Part shown: positions 15,575 through 22,273 of the stretch, piece by piece
Layout of the letters: every line of letters starts with the position of its first letter
Position numbering within the stretch: the stretch's first letter is position 1
NCBI GenBank assembly: GCA_910583605.1
Contig: CAJTXN010000025.1
Coordinates: 1 to 22,273, forward strand
Source: an uncultured Lachnospiraceae bacterium
Lineage (GTDB): Bacteria; Bacillota; Clostridia; Lachnospirales; Lachnospiraceae
DNA length: 22,273 nt
Reading direction: 5' to 3'
Program-made: the position numbers and the translations under genes
Notes under the pieces: generated by a model
Databases searched by the model: none
Told to the model about the DNA's origin: nothing
What the model saw: only the letters and a program-made list of their open reading frames with translations

Positions 15575-16462
15575 TTATCGCAATAATGACATTCTGTATT
15601 CTTTTGTTGTCATTCCCACATTTTTTTTGAAGAATTTACAAAAAAAAGAGGGATTAGGAAAATTTAATTCGTAGGATATTTGCTCTGTTGTTTTATCTGT
15701 AGTCTGTAACAAAATCTTTGCTTCAAGAATCGTATAATGGTCAATCCATTCTCTTGGTGTATGACCACTAGTCCTCTTAATTATGTCGCACAAATATTTA
15801 GTTGATATATATAGTTTCTGTGCATAAAAATCAAGCTTTTCTCTTTTCTTGAAATTGCTTATAGTAAGCTGTATAAACTGTCTGAAAATCTCTTCATTCC
15901 TGTTATGTCTGTTCAAGTCTTTTTCCATGACAAAAATACTTGTGATATAACATATAAAAGCCTGCAGGATGGAACGGATAATTTTATTTTGAAAAGGATA
16001 AGGATGTTTATAGTCCAACTGCATTTCAAAGAAGTTATAGTAGTTTTGTATCATACTGCATTCTTTAATTGACAGATTCATACAAGGGTATTTTTGTATA
16101 TAGAGAAACAGTGGCAAAGTTTCGTCAACCCTTTCTAATGTATCTTCCAGAAAATTTTGTGAGACTATAAGCAACATTCCTTTGATATCATTTGATATCT
16201 TTTTATATTGAATTATGTCATTTGACAGTGTTATAATTAATTCTCCAGGATTAATCTGGTGTTCAACCCCGTTTATATCTATAATCATTTCTCCTGAAAA
16301 ACATACACCTATAGTAGCAGCATTAATTCTTATAGGACAGCTCGACGTAGAAATATTAATTTTATCCAGCCTGTCAATAATAATAAAGTTATCATCAATA
16401 CAGGATACATCACCTCTGATAACCTGATTAATTGATGTCATTAATTTTGTTGTTCCGTTCAT
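15575..16462 (-). CDS. AraC-family transcriptional regulator
   Basis: A protein of about 295 residues when started at 16462. The open frame extends to 16555, but a consensus promoter for this gene (16474-16504) lies inside that extension, so the long form is unlikely. Because the predicted start site is only a few bases before 16462, an even later start at 16441 (MTSINQV) is also possible. The N-terminal part looks like a cupin-type sensor (GEMIIDINGVEHQINPGELI). The C-terminal 100 residues are the paired AraC helix-turn-helix (KLYISTKYLCDIIKRTSGHTP, then TEQISYELNFPNPSFFCKFFKKNVGMTTKEYR). It is divergent from the RND efflux operon and most likely activates it. The effector is unknown. Confidence 0.85.
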   Translation of the reverse strand: MNGTTKLMTSINQVIRGDVSCIDDNFIIIDRLDKINISTSSCPIRINAATIGVCFSGEMIIDINGVEHQINPGELIITLSNDIIQYKKISNDIKGMLLIVSQNFLEDTLERVDETLPLFLYIQKYPCMNLSIKECSMIQNYYNFFEMQLDYKHPYPFQNKIIRSILQAFICYITSIFVMEKDLNRHNRNEEIFRQFIQLTISNFKKREKLDFYAQKLYISTKYLCDIIKRTSGHTPREWIDHYTILEAKILLQTTDKTTEQISYELNFPNPSFFCKFFKKNVGMTTKEYRMSLLR

Positions 16463-16473
16463 AGTTTTTTTCG

Positions 16474-16504
16474 CAAAGTTATCCGTTATTATCTTATTTT
16501 CAAT
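16474..16504 (-). promoter_or_regulatory. Promoter of the araC-type gene
   Basis: On the minus strand, ATTG (16504-16501), a 19-base spacer and TAACTTTG (16481-16474): one mismatch in the -33 element, exact -7 element and exact spacing. The start site would be near 16467, which argues for translation from 16462 or 16441. Confidence 0.6.
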
Positions 16505-16516
16505 ATGAAACAGAAT

Positions 16517-16578
16517 AATGGAACGCATTTTTTGGATAATAGAACATCTTTTCAATCTTTGCGGATTTTAGAACATCA
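16517..16578 (+). promoter_or_regulatory. Three direct repeats in the AraC/RND intergenic region
   Basis: Related 12-mers AATGGAACGCAT (16517-16528), AATAGAACATCT (16538-16549) and TTTAGAACATCA (16567-16578). The first two are 21 bases apart, two helix turns, and flank the -33 element of the efflux promoter; the third is 29 bases further, near the start site. Direct repeats at helical spacing are typical AraC-family sites, so these are candidate binding sites for the divergent regulator. Confidence 0.4.
16531..16561 (+). promoter_or_regulatory. Promoter of the RND efflux operon
   Basis: TTTG (16531-16534), a 19-base spacer and AATCTTTG (16554-16561), one mismatch from TAnnTTTG. The start site would be near 16567, about 80 bases before the adaptor ATG. 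The imperfect -7 element fits a promoter that needs an activator. Confidence 0.55.
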
Positions 16579-16649
16579 CTCAGGAATAAACGGTTATGCA
16601 TCATCCACTTTTTATACAGAACTTTGCGGCATAAAAAAACAAATGTCTT

Positions 16650-17708
16650 ATGTCAAAATCAATATTAAGTTTAGTTGCTTTAGCTTTGATAGCTACAATT
16701 AGTTCTTGTAAAAAGCAGGTAGAAGAAGCACACCATGCTCCTTTGGTTAAAACTACCACTGCTACAGTCAATAACCTGAGTGAAAATCATAATTATCCTG
16801 GTATTGTTAAGCCACAGGACGATTTGTCTATTTCGTTTAGAATAAACGGACAAATTGAAAGTTTATTGGACAAATCAGGAACGGAAGTAAGAAAAGGTGA
16901 TTTGCTTGCCAAATTGGATTCCCATGATTATGAAGTTAATATGAAAGCTGCATTGGCCGCATACCAGCAGTCGGATAATGAGTTTAATCGTATTAAGCAA
17001 CTCTATGCGTCCAAAACCATATCACCCAATGATTTTGAGAAGGCCGAAGCTGCACATAAAGTTGTACTTTCTAAATATCAGGCTGCCAAGGATGCTTTAG
17101 AATATACCAATATTAGAGCCCCTTTTGATGGCTATATACAAAATATTTACCACCAGAAAGGGGAAATTGTACAAGCCGGCATGCCTGTCATTTCTTTTAT
17201 TTCAAAGAACACCCTGAAGGTAGAAGTATTCCTGCCTTTCCGAGATTTTGAAAGAATTGACAGCCTTACCGGCAGTTGGCTGGAGATAAATGGCAAACAC
17301 ATAAACTTAGAACTTGGCAGTATCAGTCAACAGGCCAATGCGGCACAACTTTATAAAGCAGAATTTATTATTCAGCCGAAAGATGCAGCAGAGCATAAGA
17401 TTGTCGCCGGAAAAAACTGTCAGGTAAGACTGACATTCTCTTCACCAGATATTGAGAAAACAGTAAGCATACCACTTTCGGCCATTATGAACTCGAACAA
17501 CGAAGCATCAGTATGGGTTTTGGAAAAACAGAACATTGCTAAAAAAGTAAATATAAAAATACGGAATATAGACCATGACAAGGTAACAGTATCCGGAATA
17601 AATGAAGGACAGCAGGTGGTAATAAGCGGTATTCATTCTATTAAAGAAGGGGAAACCGTAAGCATCATGTCTGCCCCATCTAAAACAAATATAGGAGGAA
17701 TGTTATGA
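16650..17708 (+). CDS. RND efflux periplasmic adaptor lipoprotein (AcrA/HlyD family)
   Basis: A 352-residue membrane-fusion protein. The signal peptide ends in a lipobox ISS-C with C20 as the lipidated residue. The family layout is visible: the first barrel-sandwich half (about 55-95, FRINGQIESLLDKSGTEVRKGDLLAKLD), an alpha hairpin (about 98-150), the second sandwich half (about 155-190, IRAPFDGYIQNIYHQKGEIVQAGMPV), then beta-barrel and membrane-proximal domains. The adaptor bridges the inner-membrane pump and the outer-membrane channel. Its stop overlaps the start of the pump gene in an ATGTTATGA arrangement, which couples translation. The cargo cannot be inferred from the adaptor. Regulation is probably by the divergent AraC-type gene. 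Confidence 0.9.
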   Translation: MSKSILSLVALALIATISSCKKQVEEAHHAPLVKTTTATVNNLSENHNYPGIVKPQDDLSISFRINGQIESLLDKSGTEVRKGDLLAKLDSHDYEVNMKAALAAYQQSDNEFNRIKQLYASKTISPNDFEKAEAAHKVVLSKYQAAKDALEYTNIRAPFDGYIQNIYHQKGEIVQAGMPVISFISKNTLKVEVFLPFRDFERIDSLTGSWLEINGKHINLELGSISQQANAAQLYKAEFIIQPKDAAEHKIVAGKNCQVRLTFSSPDIEKTVSIPLSAIMNSNNEASVWVLEKQNIAKKVNIKIRNIDHDKVTVSGINEGQQVVISGIHSIKEGETVSIMSAPSKTNIGGML

Positions 17709-20700
17709 GAAGTATTTCTGAATATGCATTGACAAACAAGGCTCTGATAAAGTTCTTTATTGCTTTATTGATAGTTGGAGGTGTGTGGGGATTCTACTCC
17801 ATGAGCAAAATGGAAGATCCGGAGCTGATGGTAAAGCAGGCACTTGTAATGACTGTCTATCCGGGCGCTGATGCCCACAAGGTAGAACTCGAAGTTTCCG
17901 ACAAACTGGAGAAAGCCATCAGACAAATGGGAGACATTGATTATATAGAGTCGAAATCAATGAATGACCTTTCATTGATAAAAGTAGTTCTGAAAACAAC
18001 GGTGCCAAGCAAAGATCTGGAACAGAAATGGGATTTGCTGAGAAAGAAAATTGTAGATTGTACATCACAATTGCCTTCCGGTGCTTCTGTACCACAGGTA
18101 TTAGACGATTTCAGTGCGGTTTATGGTATGTTTTATACCATTACTGCCGATGGCTTTTCTGAGCGTGACATGCTGCATTATTCCCAGTTCATACAGCGTG
18201 AGCTGATAAATCTGGAAGGAATACGCAATGTACAGCTTTATGGTACTGCTACACCCACTGTTGAAATAGTTATTGACAAGGACAAAATGGCCCGTCTTGG
18301 TATTCTACCGGCAGAGATTATTACAACCCTTCAGGATCAGGATAAAACCGTTTATGCCGGTTATTTCAACAGTGGTGAGGAAAGAATGCGTGTAAATGTG
18401 TCAGACACGTTTCACTCCCTGGATGAAATCCGTAATCTGATGATTCACGGGCATGAATCAGATATGTTTCGTCTGAAAGATATAGCTGATGTAAGAGAGG
18501 CATATGAAAATCCACAGCGTAATAAGATTGTCTATGACGGCCAAACAGCCTGTGGCATAGCAATAGCTATGGAATCCGGTTATGATATTCTGAAGGTCGG
18601 TGAAGTAGTAACCGCGCGTCTGGAAGAATTACAGAAAGAACTGCCGTCAGGCTTTCAATTTCATAAGGTTTTTTATCAGCCAGAGCGTGTAGATGATGCT
18701 ATCAATAACTTTATTATAAATCTGATAGAGTCAGTGGTAATTGTCATAGTAATCCTGATGATTACAATGGGATTCAGAAGCGGTGTAATTATAGGTACAG
18801 GACTTGTAATCACGGTTTTAGGTTCTTTTGTAGGACTTTACTATTTTGACGGTACCATCCAAAGGGTATCTCTTGGTGCATTTATCATTGCCATGGGTAT
18901 GCTGGTTGATAATGCAATAGTGGTAGTGGATGGTATTCTTGTGGACAGTAAAAGAGGTATGAAAAGGCCTGAATCACTGGTGCATACTGCCAATATCACG
19001 GCTCGCCCACTTCTTGGAGCTACTTTGATTGCCATCATTGCTTTCATGCCTATCTCATTGTCTCCCGATATGGCTGGTGAATATGCACGTGACCTGTTTG
19101 TAGTATTGGCTGTATCCTTACTGTTGAGTTGGGTGTTGGCCCTTGTACATGTGCCGATACATGCAAACAGCTACTTGAAGCTTGACAATAAGATTTCTTC
19201 TGACGAAGTGTTCAATTCACCATTGTATCGTAAATTCCGCAGCATGCTGATGGTATTTCTCAGACACCGTTTTATCACACTCACATGTGTTGTAGCATTG
19301 CTGCTCATCAGTATGGCATGCTTCCGGCTGTTGCCACAGACATTCTTTCCAGACCTGACTTACAATCAGATTTACATGGAATATAAACTGCCGGAAGGTT
19401 CACGAATTGAAAAAGTGGAAAAGGATCTGACAGAAATAACGGATTTCCTGAAATCTCAAAAAGAAGTAACCCATGTAACCATGTCGTTAGGTGGTACACC
19501 TGCACGTTATAACCTTGTACGCTCGGTAGCCGATCCGAGTCTCCGTTACGGTGAACTGATTATTGATTTCAAAGACAATAAGGATATTGATGCCTGTATG
19601 AAAAAATGGCAAACTTACCTCAATAATCGTTATCCCGATTCATTTATCCGTTTGAAGAAATATAATATCATGTACATGGAATTCCCGGTTGAACTGCTTA
19701 TATCTGGTCCAGACCCTCAGGTTTTGAAGAATTTAAGAGATTCAATACAGGATATCATGCGTCAGGAACCTTCAGCAGCATTGGTTACAGACAACTGGGA
19801 TGATCCTGTGCTTGACATCAATATAAATTATGATCAGCAATTGGGAAGAAGAGCAGGACTGAGCAGGACTGATGCCGGCATGTCATTACTGTCAGCAACC
19901 GATGGAATCCCAGTGGGTCGCTTCTACGATGGTAACATCTCGCAGAACATACTGCTCAAAACATCCGGTTATGATCAGCTTGACAATGTACAGCTGTGGA
20001 ATGTAATGCCCGACATCAACACTCTTACAAACGAATCGCGGGTTAAAGATGTACTTATGAGTGGTGGAGACAAGAAAGATCTTATTACAGGTCTCACTTA
20101 TGCCAAACCTGTGAATTCAGTAACAGATAGTCTGAGTTATGTGTGGAAAGATCCTGTAGTATATCGTTATAATGCACAACGTTCTATTATGGTACAATGT
20201 AACAATGCGCCGGGATACACTGCTGAAAATACACGTCAGGCACTGGAAAAGAAAATCAAAGAGCAGATACATTTTCCCGAAGGATATACCATGAAATGGT
20301 TGGGTGAATATAAAGCAAGTAATGATTCAAACAAATACTTGTTCATGAATTTTCCGATAGCCATTATCATGATGTTCGGTATTCTGATTTATTTGTTCCG
20401 TGATTTCAAGAAACCTATTATTATTTTCCTATGTCTTCCTTTGGCTTATATCGGCATTGTGTTTGGAATCCTGGTAAGCGGAAAACCGTTCAGCTTTGTA
20501 GCCATTGTCGGTGCACTGGGACTTATCGGTATGATGATAAAGAACGGAGTTGTACTAATCGATGAGATTACAGCTCAGATGAATGCAGGAGCAAAACCGG
20601 TAGATGCACTTCTTGCTGCATCATCCTCACGCCTTCGCCCCGTTATGATGGCATCCGGGACTACGATACTTGGAATGATACCGCTAACATCCGATGCCAT

Positions 20701-20812
20701 GTTCGGACCAATGGCAGTAGCCATTATGGGAGGTCTGCTTGTGGGTACCATCATCACGCTGATGATTATACCAGTATTTTATGCATTATTCTTTAAAATT
20801 AAATGTGACTGA
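17705..20812 (+). CDS. RND efflux pump, inner-membrane permease
   Basis: A 1035-residue permease of AcrB-like length and layout: a transmembrane helix at about 14-34, a large periplasmic loop, helices from about 337 to 490, a further helix at about 523-540, a second large loop and helices from about 880 to the end. The proton-relay region has D402 in GMLVDNAIVVVD (AcrB has two aspartates here; the second is N403) and K946 in GMMIKNGVVLID, matching AcrB K940. The change to Asn at the second position is common outside the classic HAE1 group, so function is probably kept. A strong ribosome site (AGGAGG) precedes the ATG. Substrates are unknown; drug, bile-acid or metabolite export are all possible. 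It is the middle gene of a complete tripartite operon. Confidence 0.92.
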   Translation: MRSISEYALTNKALIKFFIALLIVGGVWGFYSMSKMEDPELMVKQALVMTVYPGADAHKVELEVSDKLEKAIRQMGDIDYIESKSMNDLSLIKVVLKTTVPSKDLEQKWDLLRKKIVDCTSQLPSGASVPQVLDDFSAVYGMFYTITADGFSERDMLHYSQFIQRELINLEGIRNVQLYGTATPTVEIVIDKDKMARLGILPAEIITTLQDQDKTVYAGYFNSGEERMRVNVSDTFHSLDEIRNLMIHGHESDMFRLKDIADVREAYENPQRNKIVYDGQTACGIAIAMESGYDILKVGEVVTARLEELQKELPSGFQFHKVFYQPERVDDAINNFIINLIESVVIVIVILMITMGFRSGVIIGTGLVITVLGSFVGLYYFDGTIQRVSLGAFIIAMGMLVDNAIVVVDGILVDSKRGMKRPESLVHTANITARPLLGATLIAIIAFMPISLSPDMAGEYARDLFVVLAVSLLLSWVLALVHVPIHANSYLKLDNKISSDEVFNSPLYRKFRSMLMVFLRHRFITLTCVVALLLISMACFRLLPQTFFPDLTYNQIYMEYKLPEGSRIEKVEKDLTEITDFLKSQKEVTHVTMSLGGTPARYNLVRSVADPSLRYGELIIDFKDNKDIDACMKKWQTYLNNRYPDSFIRLKKYNIMYMEFPVELLISGPDPQVLKNLRDSIQDIMRQEPSAALVTDNWDDPVLDININYDQQLGRRAGLSRTDAGMSLLSATDGIPVGRFYDGNISQNILLKTSGYDQLDNVQLWNVMPDINTLTNESRVKDVLMSGGDKKDLITGLTYAKPVNSVTDSLSYVWKDPVVYRYNAQRSIMVQCNNAPGYTAENTRQALEKKIKEQIHFPEGYTMKWLGEYKASNDSNKYLFMNFPIAIIMMFGILIYLFRDFKKPIIIFLCLPLAYIGIVFGILVSGKPFSFVAIVGALGLIGMMIKNGVVLIDEITAQMNAGAKPVDALLAASSSRLRPVMMASGTTILGMIPLTSDAMFGPMAVAIMGGLLVGTIITLMIIPVFYALFFKIKCD

Positions 20813-20814
20813 TT

Positions 20815-22089
20815 ATGAAAAAGATTATAATTGCCTGTATATTTTCATTCTGTTCTCTTTGGGGATATTCCCAACAACTGACACTGGAAGAGTGCTGTGA
20901 TATTGCAGCAGCAAATAACAAGCAGGGAAAACTGGCTGATTTTTCTATGCAAAAAGCCCAATTGCAGTTAAAGAACATGAACAGCAATTTCCTTCCAAAG
21001 TTATCAGCTGCAGGTGGCTATCTTTATGCCGACAAAAACTTTGGTGCAGAACTGATGCCTTCTGTGGCTGCCGAACTTAATCTGAACAACACCTATACAG
21101 GTGGTGTTCAGATAGAACAACCACTGTTTTTAGGCGGAAAACTTTTTGCAGCCAGGAAGATGGCTCAAACCGGATTGTCAATAGCCGGGTTAAATAAGGA
21201 AAAAACTGAGTCTGATATACGTTTTGAAACGGAAAAGGCATACTGGAATGTGGTCAAGGCAAAAGAACTGCAGAAAGTATCGCAACAGTTTCTGCAAACT
21301 GTAGATGAGCTATACCGTACTGTGGAGAATTATTATAATACAGGGATGGCATCACAGAATGAATTACTGAAGGTAAAAGTAAAAATCAATGAAGCTAAGC
21401 TGTCTCTTAAAAGAAGTGAAAATTCTGTGCGTCTGGCTAAAATGAGCCTCTGCCATCTGATGGGTATGCCTATCAGTAAGGATATAGATGTAATAAATAA
21501 CCTATCTGACATAAAGGTTGTAGATACAAATATCCATTCAGTAGAGAACAGATTGGAATATAAGATACTTTCAGAAAATATCCAACTGAAGAATCAGGAA
21601 ATAAAAGCTGTAAGAAGTGATTTCCTTCCGCGTGTTGGACTTGTTGCAGGATACAATTACATGAATGGTGTTAAGCTAAATGGTACGAAGCTCATTTCGG
21701 ATGATGTGTTCGCTGTTATGGTTTCGGTTAAAGTTCCTCTGTTTCATTGGGGAGAAGGTATGCGTAAAGTCAAATCTGCCAAAATAGAAAAGCAGATGGC
21801 AATAGTTCAAAGAGATGAATTTACAGAGAAAATGCAATTGGAAGTTTCACAAGCTTTAAATATGCTGGACGAGTCAGAACTGGAAATTATACTTACAGAG
21901 TCCGCTTTTAATGAAGCTACAGAAAGCCTTCGTGAAAGTAGAAAGAATTATGAAACAGGGATGGAAACCCTTGTGAACTATATGGACACACAATCTATCT
22001 GGCAAAAGTCATGGGCGGAGTTCGTTTCTGCAAAAATTAATTATCAGATAGCTAAAGCTAATTATTTAAAGGTGTCAGGTTGTAAATAA
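20815..22089 (+). CDS. TolC-like outer-membrane efflux channel
   Basis: A 424-residue protein with a signal peptide (MKKIIIACIF to WGYSQ) and two outer-membrane efflux protein repeats. The first repeat starts at about residue 22 (LTLEECCDIAAANNKQ) and contains FLPKLSAAGGYLYADKN. The second, about 230-420, contains FLPRVGLVAGYNYMNG and long helical stretches. This two-fold pattern of coiled helices and beta strands is the TolC family mark. It begins two bases after the pump stop, so the three efflux genes form one unit, and a strong terminator follows. It would give the pump an exit across the outer membrane. No lipobox is seen in its signal peptide. Confidence 0.92.
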   Translation: MKKIIIACIFSFCSLWGYSQQLTLEECCDIAAANNKQGKLADFSMQKAQLQLKNMNSNFLPKLSAAGGYLYADKNFGAELMPSVAAELNLNNTYTGGVQIEQPLFLGGKLFAARKMAQTGLSIAGLNKEKTESDIRFETEKAYWNVVKAKELQKVSQQFLQTVDELYRTVENYYNTGMASQNELLKVKVKINEAKLSLKRSENSVRLAKMSLCHLMGMPISKDIDVINNLSDIKVVDTNIHSVENRLEYKILSENIQLKNQEIKAVRSDFLPRVGLVAGYNYMNGVKLNGTKLISDDVFAVMVSVKVPLFHWGEGMRKVKSAKIEKQMAIVQRDEFTEKMQLEVSQALNMLDESELEIILTESAFNEATESLRESRKNYETGMETLVNYMDTQSIWQKSWAEFVSAKINYQIAKANYLKVSGCK

Positions 22090-22124
22090 ATCATTATTAA
22101 GTATTCTCTTAATATAAAGATTAA

Positions 22125-22153
22125 GGGTATTGAGATTCAATACCCTCTTTTTT
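22125..22153 (+). terminator. Intrinsic terminator of the RND efflux operon
   Basis: GGGTATTGA (22125-22133), loop GAT, TCAATACCC (22137-22145), followed by TCTTTTTT. A perfect 9-bp stem and T tract 36 bases after the TolC-like stop: a clear rho-independent terminator. Confidence 0.9.
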
Positions 22154-22219
22154 GTATATACAATTTTCTTTATGGTAAAAGATGATATGGTAAATTGTAA
22201 ATCGATTGATTATATTACA

Positions 22220-22273
22220 CAATAGTTCGTTAAAAATTAGCCCATCCTAAGCGGCTCTGGCAGTAAATAAAAT
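22220..22273 (-). mobile_element. Second IS4-type copy, right-edge fragment, inverted
   Basis: Read on the minus strand, the last 54 bases match the 3' end of the IS at 5225-6575: the terminal repeat CAATAGTTCGTTAAAAATT is identical, and so is the end of the transposase gene. Four of about 30 bases differ between the stop codon and the IS tip, so the copies are related but not identical. The rest of the element lies beyond the window. Confidence 0.82.
22247..22273 (-). CDS. IS4-family transposase, last eight codons
   Basis: On the minus strand these 27 bases encode ILFTARAA and a TAG stop, identical to the C-terminus of the transposase encoded at 5451-6548. Partial at the window edge; whether the full gene is intact cannot be seen. 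Confidence 0.75.
   Translation of the reverse strand: MLFTARAA

Larger units (their letters stand above)
5225..22273. mobile_element. Possible composite transposon bounded by inverted IS copies
   Basis: Two related IS4-type copies point inward with their 3' ends and enclose about 15.6 kb: mannosidase, activase-TetR-lipoprotein operon, AraC regulator and tripartite RND pump. The left copy shows no target duplication of its own, which fits movement of the whole unit, in which case the duplication would lie at the outer ends. The copies differ slightly in their non-coding tips, so two independent insertions remain a fair alternative. Confidence 0.4.

Noticed and set aside
16463..16555. Longer N-terminus for the AraC-type gene
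   Set aside because: It would cover the predicted promoter of the same gene and part of the efflux promoter region.

Overview
The window looks like gut Bacteroidales DNA (Bacteroides, Phocaeicola or a close relative). The evidence is rteA/rteB homologues, a Bacteroides-type conjugative coupling protein, a GH92 mannosidase, and several promoters that fit the Bacteroides consensus TTTG-N19-TAnnTTTG. The species cannot be named from the sequence.

Left part (1-5224) is an integrative conjugative element of the CTnDOT/CTnERL kind. It holds the 3' end of a TraG/VirD4-type coupling protein gene (mobC), a short RibD/DHFR-like gene behind a long structured leader, and, convergent to these, the rteA-rteB two-component operon. 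In CTnDOT tetQ lies just upstream of rteA. Here that place is taken by an IS4-type insertion sequence (5225-6575), and no tetQ is seen.

Middle and right (6576-22219) is accessory cargo of about 15.6 kb: (a) a lone secreted GH92 alpha-mannosidase; (b) a leftward operon of a giant acyl-CoA dehydratase activase/HgdB-like fusion, a TetR regulator and a lipocalin-like lipoprotein, behind a consensus promoter with a palindrome at the predicted start site; (c) an AraC-type regulator divergent from a complete tripartite RND efflux operon (adaptor, inner-membrane pump, TolC-like channel) that ends in a clear intrinsic terminator.

The last 54 bases (22220-22273) match the 3' end of the same IS family in inverted orientation. 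The cargo is therefore bracketed by two inverted IS copies, like a composite transposon inside the conjugative element. The most interesting points are this IS-bracketed cargo, the loss of the tetQ side of the rteA/rteB circuit, the nested hairpin plus terminator leader before the RibD-like gene, and the fused activase enzyme next to an efflux system. No tRNA, rRNA or CRISPR array was seen.
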